This document shows, piece by piece, positions 51,801 through 59,029 of a stretch of 64,000 nucleotides of DNA (position 1 is its first letter; each line of letters begins with the position of its first letter). This DNA is from Acholoe squamosa. Its lineage: Eukaryota > Annelida > Polychaeta > Phyllodocida > Polynoidae. Location: positions 12,329,282 to 12,393,281 of the forward strand of contig OX439039.1 in NCBI GenBank assembly GCA_949317995.1, given 5' to 3'. The notes under the pieces are model-generated. The model worked only from the letters and a program-made list of their open reading frames with translations. It had not been told where the DNA came from and did no database searches. The position numbers and the translations under genes are program-made.

Positions 51801-54800
51801 TTAGGAGTTGTTGTAGGGGTTGTAATAGGGGTGGTTGTAGGGGTTGTTGTAGGGGTTGTTGTAGGGGTTGTAGTAGGGGTTTTAGTAGGGGTTGTTGTAG
51901 GGATTGTTGTAGGGGTTGTTGTAGGGGTTGTTGTAGGGGTTGTAGTAGGGGTTGTTGTAGGGGTTGTTGTAGGGGTGGTTGTAGGAGTTGTTGTAGGTGT
52001 TGTTGTAGGTGTTGTTGTAGGGGTTGTTGTAGGGGTTGTAGTAGGGGTTGTAGTAGGGGTGGTTGTAGGTGTTGTTGTAGGTGTTGTTGTAGGGGTGGTT
52101 GTAGGGGTTGTTGTAGGGGTTGTTGTAGGGGTTGTAGTAGGGGTTGTAGTAGGGGTTGTTGTAGGGGTTGTAGTAGGGGTAGTTGTAGGTGTTGTTGTAG
52201 GGGTGGTTGTAGGGGTTGTTGTAGGGGTTGTAGTAGGGGTGGTTGTAGGTGTTGTTGTAGGGGTGGTTGTAGGGGTTGTTGTAGGGGTTGTAGTAGGGGT
52301 GGTTGTAGGTGTTGTTGTAGGGGTTGTAGTAGGGGTTGTTGTAGGGGTTGTTGTAGGGGTTGTTGTAGGGGTGGTAGTTGGGGTGGTTGTAGGGGTTGTT
52401 GTAGGGGTTGTTGTAGGGGTGGTTGTAGGGGTCGTTGTAGGGGTTGTAGTAGGGGTTGTTGTAGGGGTGGTTGTAGGGGTTGTAGTAGGGGTTGTTGTAG
52501 GGGTGGTTGTAGGGGTTGTTGTAGGGGTTGTAGAAGGGGTAGTTGTAGGTGTTGTTGTAGGGGTGGTTGTAGGGGTTGTTGTAGGGGTTGTAGTACGGGT
52601 TGTAGTAGGGGTGGTTGTAGGGGTTGTTGTAGGGGTGGTTGTAGGGGTCGTTGTAGGGGTTGTAGTAGGGGTTGTTGTAGGGGTTGTTGTAGGGGTGGTT
52701 GTAGGGGTGGTTGTAGGGGTTGTTGTAGGGGTGGTTGTAGGGGTTGTTGTAGGGGTTGTTGTAGGGGTGGTTGTAGGGGTTGTAGTAGGGGTTGTTGTAG
52801 GGGTGGTTGTAGGGGTTGTAGTAGGGGTGGTTGTAGGGGTTGCTGTAGGGGTTGTTGTAGGGGTGGTAGTTGGGGTGGTTGTAGGGGTTGTTGTAGGGGT
52901 TGTAGTAGGGGTTGTTGTAGGGGTGGTTGTAGGGGTTGTAGTAGGGGTTGTTGTAGGGGTAGTTGTAGGGGTTGTAGTAGGGGTTGTTGTAGGGGTGGTT
53001 GTAGGGGTTGTAGTAGGGGTTGTTGTAGGGGTGGTTGTAGGGGTTGTAGTAGGGGTGGTTGTAGGGGTTGTTGTAGGGGTTGTTGTAGGGGTGGTAGTTG
53101 GGGTGGTTGTAGGGGTTGTTGTAGGGGTTGTAGTAGGGGTTGTTGTAGGGGTGGTTGTAGGGGTTGTAGTAGGGGTTGTTGTAGGGGTAGTTGTAGGGGT
53201 TGTAGTAGGGGTTGTTGTAGGGGTGGTTGTAGGGGTTGTTGTAGGGGTTGTTGTAGGGGTTTTAGAAGGGGTAGTTGTAGGTGTTGTTGTAGGGGTGGTT
53301 GTAGGGGTTGTTGTAGGGGTTGTAGTAGGGGTAGTTGTAGGTGTTGTTGTAGGGGTGGTTGTAGGGGTTGTTGTAGGGGTTGTAGTAGGGGTGGTTGTAG
53401 GTGTTGTTGTAGGTGTTGTAGTAGGGGTTGTTGTAGGGGTTGTTGTAGGGGTTGTTGTAGGGGTGGTAGTTGGGGTGGTTGTAGGGGTTGTTGTAGGGGT
53501 TGTTGTAGGGGTGGTTGTAGGGGTCGTTGTAGGGGTTGTAGTAGGGGTTGTTGTAGGGGTGGTTGTAGGGGTTGTAGTAGGGGTTGTTGTAGGGGTGGTT
53601 GTAGGGGTTGTTGTAGGGGTTGTAGAAGGGGTAGTTGTAGGTGTTGTTGTAGGGGTGGTTGTAGGGGTTGTTGTAGGGGTTGTAGTACGGGTTGTAGTAG
53701 GGGTGGTTGTAGGTGTTGTTGTAGGGGTTGTAGTAGGGGTTGTTGTAGGGGTGGTTGTAGGGGTTGTTGTAGGGGTTGTTGTAGGGGTTGTTGTAGGGGT
53801 GGTTGTAGGGGTTGTTGTAGGGGTTGTAGTAGGGGTAGTTGTAGGTGTTGTTGTAGGGGTTGTAGTAGGGGTTGTTGTAGGGGTTGTAGTAGGGGTGGTT
53901 GTAGGGGTGGTTGTAGGGGTTGTTGTAGGGGTTGTAGAAGGGGTAGTTGTAGGTGTTGTTGTAGGGGTGGTTGTAGGGGTTGTTGTAGGGGTTGTAGTAC
54001 GGGTGGTTGCAGGTTTTGTTGTAGGGGTTGTAGTAGGGGTTGTTGTAGGGGTGGTTGTAGGGGTTGTTGTAGGGGTTGTAGTAGGGGTAGTTGTAGGTGT
54101 TGTTGTAGGGATGGTTGTAGGGGTTGTTGTAGGGGTTGTAGTAGGGGTGGTTGTAGGGGTTGTAGTAGGGCTGGTTGTAGGTGTTGTTGTAGGGGTTGTA
54201 GTAGGGGTTGTTGTAGGGGTGGTTGTAGGGGTTGTAGTAGGCATTGTAGTTGGGGTGGTTGTAGGGGTTGTTGTAGGGGTGGAAGTAGGGGTGGTTGTAG
54301 GGGTTGTAGTAGGGGTGGTTGTAGGTGTTGTTGTAGGTGTTGTAGTAGGGGTAGTTGTAGGTGTTGTTGTAGGGGTTGTTGTAGGGGTTGTAGTAGGGGT
54401 GGTTGTAGGTGTTGTTGTAGGGGTTGTAGTAGGGGTTGTTGTAGGGGTGGTTGTAGGGGTTGTTGTAGGATTTGCAGTAGGGGTAGTTGTAGGTGTTGTT
54501 GTAGGGGTGGTTGTAGGGGTTGTTGTAGGGGTTGTAGTAGGGGTGGTTGTAGGGGTTGTTGTAGGGGTTGTAGTAGGGGTGGTTGTAGGGGTTGTTGTCG
54601 GGGTTGTTGTAGGGGTGGTTGTAGGGGTTGTTGTAGGGGTTGTTGTAGGGGTTGTAGTAGGGGTTGTTGTCGGGGTTGTTGTAGGGGTTGTAGTAGGGGT
54701 TGTAGTAGGGGTTGTTGTAGGGGTGGTTGTAGGGGTTGTAGTAGGCATTGTAGTTGGGGTGGTTGTAGGGGTTGTTGTAGGGGTTGTTGTAGGGGTGGAG

Positions 54801-55238
54801 GTAGGGGTGGAAGTAGGAGTTGTTGTAGGGGTTGTTGTAGGGGTTGTAGTAGCGGTGGTTGTAGTAGGGGATGTTGTAGGGGTTGTTGTAGGGGTTGTAG
54901 TAGGGGTGGTTGTAGGAGTTTTTGTAGGGGTGGTTGTAGGGGTTGTAGTTGGGGTGGTTGTAGGAGTTGTTGTAGAAGTAGACTTGGCCGATACTTCTTC
55001 AAATCCAACGCATAAGATCAGCACTGAAATAACCAAATTTATTATCTGTTGTATATTGTTCACAAAATGCATTCTTCCTCTTCTTAATTTTCTTTTCTTT
55101 TCCTTTTCTTGTAAGGAACTGAATTCAAATCTAAATTCAAAATATGCACATGCTTATGAATTCAAATATATTCAACTCTTTTAATTCTTACTACTTACCC
55201 AAAATGATGCACGTTCCAGACTTCAACCGGGCCATCAT
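39769..55238 (-). CDS. Thr/Pro-rich SEA-domain membrane mucin, 10 exons
   Basis: Exons in transcript order: 55238-55199, 55023-51601, 51384-51284, 49883-49822, 49464-49286, 48304-48115, 47013-46843, 41899-41761, 40889-40836, 39801-39769. All introns are GT-AG and all phases join, giving 1,463 residues ending at TAA. Layout: signal peptide (1-26), Thr-Thr-Thr-Pro repeats (about 30-1120), SEA domain (about 1155-1260), Cys-rich module (about 1285-1345), one transmembrane helix (about 1350-1372) and a 90-residue cytoplasmic tail with W-I-D-D, R-Y-Y-S-P and proline motifs. This is the plan of transmembrane mucins: an O-glycosylated extended ectodomain whose SEA domain is cleaved and held together non-covalently. 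The exact mucin subfamily is not assignable. A first ATG within exon 2 (55072) was rejected in favour of the spliced signal peptide. Confidence 0.9.
39932..39997. repeat. Palindromic element, copy 3
   Basis: gtggatcaacacggtaaaag to accttttaccgtgttgat, with the same loop in the opposite orientation (ccccctcgcggg). It lies near the 3' end of the mucin gene, just upstream of its last exon. Confidence 0.85.
40466..40534. repeat. Three-copy ~24-bp tandem repeat
   Basis: tacatggcagggtggccacc repeated three times with small changes. It lies in the intron between mucin exons 9 and 10. Confidence 0.85.
40836..41899 (-). CDS. Mucin exons 8-9: cytoplasmic tail
   Basis: Exon 8 (41899-41761) encodes S-D-W-I-D-D-S-T-T-L-P-M, R-Y-Y-S-P-S-P-Q and an E-R-W-V-A-Q-G segment. 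Exon 9 (40889-40836) encodes 18 residues beginning A-Y-R-T-S-G-E-P-S-S. Tyrosines at Y-Y-S-P and A-Y-R could be phosphorylation sites, but no consensus motif is certain. Confidence 0.85.
41521..41744. mobile_element. TTTAAGGGCCGCTGATGCA-type MITE
   Basis: Starts ttaaccctttaagggccgct and ends agtggcctttaccggattaa, with gatgcaccaatgaagtgctgg repeated inside. It lies in the mucin intron next to exon 8. Confidence 0.7.
41941..42143. repeat. Dispersed repeat (tgcaacatagggtgc family), copy 1
   Basis: ccactatgcaacatagggtg to ttgatgtgatctgc recurs at 46287-46430. Its far end, gacaactgaaggaaatacac, recurs inverted at 36657-36695. It probably belongs to one fragmented element. Confidence 0.6.
42442..42855 (-). 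other. Long open frame with four ATTGG boxes, possible extra mucin exon
   Basis: On the - strand about 135 codons are open (hydrophilic, with P-P-E-E-K-N, S-E-S-G-F-S-N-H-P and M-D-S-H-M-D-M), ending at a stop near 42442. It sits between mucin exons 7 and 8, but no splice pair fits the phase well, so it was left out of the model. The + strand shows four ATTGGC/ATTGGT boxes (42558, 42589, 42649 and 42752), which are CCAAT elements in the mucin orientation. It could be an alternative exon or an internal promoter. Confidence 0.3.
43083..43108 (-). ncRNA. Hammerhead-ribozyme-like core
   Basis: The - strand reads CTGATGA, a stem GGCCC with loop CTGGA and partner GGGCC, then GAAA. This is exactly the conserved core and stem II of a hammerhead ribozyme. 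Penelope-like elements are known to carry hammerheads, and a Penelope endonuclease fragment lies just upstream. I could not find convincing stems I and III, so it may be a partial or dimer-dependent motif. Confidence 0.55.
43255..43785. repeat. Inverted repeats around the Penelope fragment
   Basis: ttattatgggaattctctcc with ccctcagatttagtaaaaaa (43255-43309) recurs inverted at about 43724-43790. The arms share about 50 bp with a short insertion. They bracket the endonuclease fragment. Penelope elements often have inverted or partial terminal repeats. Confidence 0.65.
43366..43703 (-). pseudogene. Penelope-like element GIY-YIG endonuclease fragment
   Basis: On the - strand, K-S-S-N-V-I-Y-C-I-E-C-K-V-C followed by Q-Y-T-G-Q-T is the C-x2-C and GIY-YIG-like start of the Penelope endonuclease. 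A frameshift near 43540 leads to V-Y-K-H-F-N-S-E-G-H-S, then E-F-G-W-I-H-K-L and P-F-G-L-N, its usual C-terminus. The RT part is missing. It lies in an intron of the mucin gene. Confidence 0.75.
45530..45775. mobile_element. Diverged GCATNATGC-type MITE
   Basis: taacccatgcaggagtgcat at the left, then GCAC/GTGC-rich palindromic runs, and gtctttgaaaggttaat at the right. It lies in a mucin intron and is less certain than the others. Confidence 0.4.
46287..46436. repeat. Dispersed repeat (tgcaacatagggtgc family), copy 2
   Basis: ccactatgcaacatagggtg to tttgatgtggtctgc; same order of segments as at 41941, about 85% identical by eye. Confidence 0.6.
46843..47013 (-). CDS. Mucin exon 7: transmembrane helix
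   Basis: The exon finishes the Cys-rich module (C-V-N-K-W), then encodes a 23-residue hydrophobic helix beginning V-I-G-P-C-I-A-A-G followed by Val/Ile/Leu only. A stop-transfer R-R-R comes next. Half the helix is encoded by a GTC/ATC trinucleotide run. This sets a type I topology with the repeats outside. Confidence 0.92.
47688..48048. mobile_element. MITE with GGAGGGTGTTGCTCCTAT ends, copy A
   Basis: The left end ggagggtgttgctcctat is repeated inverted at the right end (ataggagcaacaccctcc). About 210 bp of its right part is the inverse of copy B. It lies in the mucin intron below exon 6. Confidence 0.8.
48115..48304 (-). CDS. Mucin exon 6: Cys-rich extracellular module
   Basis: A 190-nt exon (phase 1 to 2) encodes eight cysteines, including C-K-F-C, N-C-V, V-C-N-H-K-C-M-G-Y-C and V-E-C; two more follow in exon 7. 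The spacing is EGF-like but not a clean match, so the fold is left open. It lies between inverted MITE copies. Confidence 0.85.
48572..48805. mobile_element. MITE with GGAGGGTGTTGCTCCTAT ends, copy B
   Basis: Same 18-bp ends as copy A, 234 bp, opposite orientation. Shared interior runs include aaagagctggctaaaaatgc and ttgtcccttttgttgctcac. It lies in the mucin intron above exon 6. Confidence 0.8.
49286..51384 (-). CDS. Mucin exons 3-5: SEA domain
   Basis: Exons 51384-51284, 49883-49822 and 49464-49286. They encode a strand with L-K-W-S-L-T-F, a helix K-N-K-T-E-V-E-L-A-K-A-Y and a strand R-V-V-V-S-R-F. Then comes N-G-S-V-I-A-K-Y-N-V, matching the G-S-V-V-V autocleavage turn and final strand of SEA domains, and a last helix with D-G-L-K-G-A-S-D-K-L. 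Cleavage between Gly and Ser would leave two non-covalently joined subunits. Confidence 0.88.
51601..55023 (-). CDS. Mucin exon 2: giant Thr-Thr-Thr-Pro repeat exon
   Basis: A single 3,423-nt exon starts after ttatttcag and ends at ATAG|gtaagt. It encodes about 275 copies of a four-residue unit, Pro-Thr-Thr-Thr, as a 12-nt minisatellite. Units differ chiefly at the third base of the threonine codons. Rare replacements are Ser, Ala, Lys, Arg, Met or Ile. Such Thr/Pro tracts are dense O-glycosylation sites. The last 50 residues become more varied before the SEA domain. The opposite strand and another frame are also open over the repeat, as expected from its periodicity. Confidence 0.9.
55199..55238 (-). 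CDS. Mucin exon 1: start codon and first half of signal peptide
   Basis: ATG-ATG at 55238-55233 opens a 40-nt coding exon, M-M-A-R-L-K-S-G-T-C-I-I-L plus one base, ended by GG|gtaagt. Spliced to exon 2 it yields a basic start, a hydrophobic core and V-S-A before Lys, a textbook signal peptide of 26 residues. Confidence 0.8.
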
Positions 55239-55827
55239 GTTGGATATCTGTGAAATTGATTTTTTTTTTTTGAGGTTTGAAAATTAATTTTATTGTCCGA
55301 CACAATTTAACAAAAGTGGATAATGACAATAACGGTGATTCCTCATCAAATTCATCTGTTTCAAATCTAGTTATTTTCACATTATGACATAAATGAATGT
55401 ACATGATGAAATGAGGTCGAACAGGTAAAGAAAATATGTATTATGTACACAAAAAATACAAGACTACCATAGGACTTAATGGTCACACACCAGTGACACA
55501 GCAGATAACAAGGTATAAACGGGCTCGAACACATGCTTCATTGCGTTTTACATTTAGTATAGAGTATGAGAGTAAGACAGTGCAAGATTTGAAGTATGTA
55601 GTTATCAAGTGACTCCAGCAAATAAGCAATAAAGATTGTCAGTGGGTGTAGTCGTTAAAACAGCTCCCACAAACAATGACATTGCAGCACACGATAACCA
55701 TACGACAACCATTACTAGATTTCCAAGATCAGGCAACATACTCAGTGTCCAGTAAGAGTAGTCATTACAACAGGTCCTACTTTACACGAGGGGGTAGTAA
55801 TTACAACAGCTCCCTCCGTAAAACATA

Positions 55828-56601
55828 TCAATCATCCATGTTAACAGGATTCTTACTGACTTTAGTCAGGTCAGTTATGCCAGATAATCTCTTCTTAAAT
55901 ATAATCTTATCTTTACTGTGCTGATACCAGCTCCCCAAATTATTCCATAAGGTTATACCACGATGCATAGGTGATTTATTATAACAGTGTTTTTGAGCAG
56001 TGTACTCTTTAAACTTTACATTGTTATCCGATCTTAAACCTGGTCACCTTGGTTCATTCTCTAGATATTCAGGATTCTTTGCAAGTTTAAACATGTAACA
56101 CAGTAGCATTACCTCCCTTCTCCTCATTAAATTTGGTATATCGGCCAATTTATACATCTCAGCCTCAGACAACTTCCTACCCCTAAAAACAATCTTCAGA
56201 CCTCTCAGCTGAAGCCGATCCAATTTTTTAAGACAGTCCTCATTTGCACAATCAAATACAAAACTAGCATAATCAAATAATGACATAATAGTATAGACAG
56301 TAAGAGCCACATTTTCAGTCAAATTGTGCCTCAGTTTACTAAATCTGAACAGTCTATGACTTACTTTAGAATTGAGATCCTTCAATGCACTATTAAAACT
56401 CAAGGTCTTATCTATTTTTAGGCCTAGGTAACAATAGATTTTAATCACCTCTAATTCAGTAGTACCAATTTTAAGTGAAGGTACTTTCATCCTTTTTAAC
56501 TTATGGCTACTACCATACCAGACCACTTTGGACTTATCAATATTTATCGTCAATCTTTTTGATATAAACCAGGACAGTATACTATTGATGTTTTGTTTCA
56601 T
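55828..56601 (-). pseudogene. LINE reverse transcriptase C-terminal fragment
   Basis: The frame encodes F-I-S-K-R-L-T-I-N-I-D-K-S-K-V-V-W-Y-G, then C-Y-L-G-L-K-I-D-K-T-L-S-F, the thumb-side motifs of LINE RTs (Jockey/CR1-like). A TGA at about 56044 interrupts the frame, which resumes as R-S-D-N-N-V-K-F and P-M-H-R-G-I-T-L-W-N-N-L to a final TGA at 55828. The catalytic YADD box is not present, so only the 3' end of the element was inserted. Confidence 0.75.
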
Positions 56602-57100
56602 GTATTGTACGTTGGTTTATATGTAGCGTAATAACAAAGGACATAGTTTGGGGGGCAGCTGTCTCTCTCTTTACCTCAGGCAGTAGATTCTGAACTAACT
56701 CTGTATTTTCTATTATATCTTGCCCTTGACGATTTGCTTCCTCAGACATTTAGGCCTTGCAATTTTCAAATCTGAGTAAGTGAGTGCAGACTGCATAAAC
56801 ATTTTTCGGACCTGGCATCGTATAGGAGTTAGTTTACTTTCTACACTTACGCTGAGGCTCAACCAGGATTTGACTCCATAGTCTGAGAAGTTGATAGCCA
56901 TCCAAGAACATAATATGTACTGCATGTCCCTAGATTCTAAATGAGTGGTAAAATGCCATCTTGGTTTCGAGTTCTGAGTGGGAAAAAATGCAGATGAGAA
57001 ATACCGTGCACCCTAGCTCCACATTTGTGTGATATGTCATAAAAGAGACATACGCCTAAAATATGAGTGAAGGTTGTATAGAGCATTCATTAGAAAATAT

Positions 57101-57474
57101 TGTAAGGGGTTGTGGCCTTACGGACCTGGGGGTTCGGGTCTTACGATTCGAAAAGAAAGAGTAAGACGGTGTTTCAAGTGTATGCCAACGGTTAGATTTA
57201 TTACTAATGCACACTCACGGCTACCCGATAGTATAGAAGGGGCAGCTAATAATGATTAATGGTGGTCTACATTCTTCGGAGGCCAGAAGGGCCTCTGACG
57301 TAGCGGCTGAGCCCTGGGCTTTATATAAGGACCCAGGTGTTCGTCGTCAGATGTCCCCACAGACCCGGATCGGTGCTGCCACCTATCCGGAACCTGAGGA
57401 ACGTCTGACGACTCGACTCACCCGCCACGTCAGACGGTACCCAACTCTATGGTTAAACAATACGTACCTCTACA
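57101..57474 (-). repeat. 3' LTR of the gypsy element
   Basis: On the - strand it begins TGTAGAGGTACG and ends CCCCTTACA, giving the usual TG...CA with short inverted ends. A TATATAAAG box lies near 57320 and an AATAAA on the same strand near 57195. It is preceded by the purine tract GGGGGAGTGG. Confidence 0.8.
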
Positions 57475-57486
57475 CCACTCCCCCAG
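57475..57486 (-). other. Polypurine tract
   Basis: CTGGGGGAGTGG on the - strand immediately before the LTR, the plus-strand primer position of LTR elements. Confidence 0.7.
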
Positions 57487-59029
57487 ACATTTAGGAGGGT
57501 GTTATAGTTATAGTAATATTACTAGGATAACATTTCTTTATGTCTAAACCATTAGTAATAGAGGTACAACCATAGATATAACATTAACACCAAGTTAAAT
57601 ATGATTCGAATGTCATATACATATATTCTAATAGTGTATATAGTTACATAATAATAAATTGGATGTTGTAATATGATACGAATTACTTGAATGAATAACA
57701 GTTGTATGTATCGAAACTGTTAATCAGCTTATTATACCTTTAGAATAACATATCATGTTTACGGTATAAGTAATAGGACAAGTATCATAATTCGTATACA
57801 TGTGATAGTAACAGTTATGTGTAATGGAACTGTTAATATTAAATAAATCCCATAATAACATCCATATGCGTTTATAGTTATTAATAACACATTTGATTAT
57901 ATAGTCTTGAAAAAGACTTTAAAAGTAACTACACTATCTAATGACATATAATCATGTATCATCATAACATGATATAACCATATTAATCCGTTAAGGATTC
58001 CGTGAGTAGTACGAGTAGAACCATTTGTATTTTACACTTGAAAAAGAAAAAAATCACGGTGTAGTAATGAATATGATAATATATATGATATCACCGTGTA
58101 CCAAATAACCTCTATAACACCAGATTAATATATTTATGATACAATATGTCTCGCAGGACAATAATATGTACGTTCTGGTGTAGTTTACCGGATCTTATAT
58201 TATGAATATCAACAACAATTTGAGATCCGTACTAATAGATATATATATACCCGTATCACAATATATAGTAAGTTATGACTACAATGTCAATATGCACATA
58301 CAAATATCATTATAGAAAAATAGACATGTGACATTATGTACAATATAAAAAATGGTAGATGCTGCTGGAGTCTTCTGCTGTAGTTTCCCAGATACTAGAA
58401 GGTAAGTGTGGTCAGCTAACCACGGGATGGACGTGCTAAAGTCTATGATTCCTGGTTATTAAAGTGAACACGGTAGATGAATTTGGGGCAGCTACCCACA
58501 ATCCTCTGGAAGTGCTATAGTTCATAAGTATATCCGAATGGTGTAGAGTAGAAGTAAAGTGTAGATCCGGTTTTGTCAACAGTGTAGAATCGTAATCCAT
58601 TTAAGTATTGTTGACATAAGTAAAAAGTCCCATATAGGCTGGTCCGGAAGTAGTAGTAACATGTAGTATAAGTCCATTCGGGAGTATAGGTGAAATGTAG
58701 AGGTAAATCGTAAAGTCCATCCTAGTATAGTGGTTAGCACAGATAGCAGCAGAAGTCTGGAACCAGCATCCGGATACGTCTGACAGCAGCAAGTCTACTA
58801 TCGGATTGTTTGTAAGTGAAGTTCTGAATCCGAATAGACTTTTCAGGGTACAATAAGAATCATACGGCCTGAATCATACAATAGGCTGGTCATAAAAGGA
58901 ACCCGGAACACAAAGAACAGGTGTTCACATACTAATGAAAGATATTCGCAGACCTGTAGGGTTCTGCAAAGACTATATCTGGTTATTTAGTGGAGAGAAA
59001 AAATTTTTAGAAAATAACCCGTAGCATGC
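57487..59029 (-). other. AT-rich non-coding part of the gypsy element
   Basis: About 1.5 kb between the extra ORF and the polypurine tract. It is unusually A+T rich with repeated ATATGATA-like strings and no sizeable ORF on either strand. I see no gene in it. Confidence 0.6.

Noticed and set aside
51601..55008. Second - strand frame of Gln/Pro/Leu repeats (1,135 codons)
   Set aside because: Open only because the 12-nt unit has no stop in that frame. It does not join exon 1 or exon 3 in phase.
55023..55072. ATG at 55072 as the mucin start
   Set aside because: It reads through a good acceptor (ttatttcag) and gives a weak leader. The exon 1 donor joined to that acceptor gives a typical signal peptide in the right phase.
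51489..55184. 1,231-codon + strand frame of Val-Val-Gly repeats
   Set aside because: It is the complement of the mucin repeat. It lacks splice sites, and the unit differences fall at third codon positions only in the - strand Thr/Pro frame.
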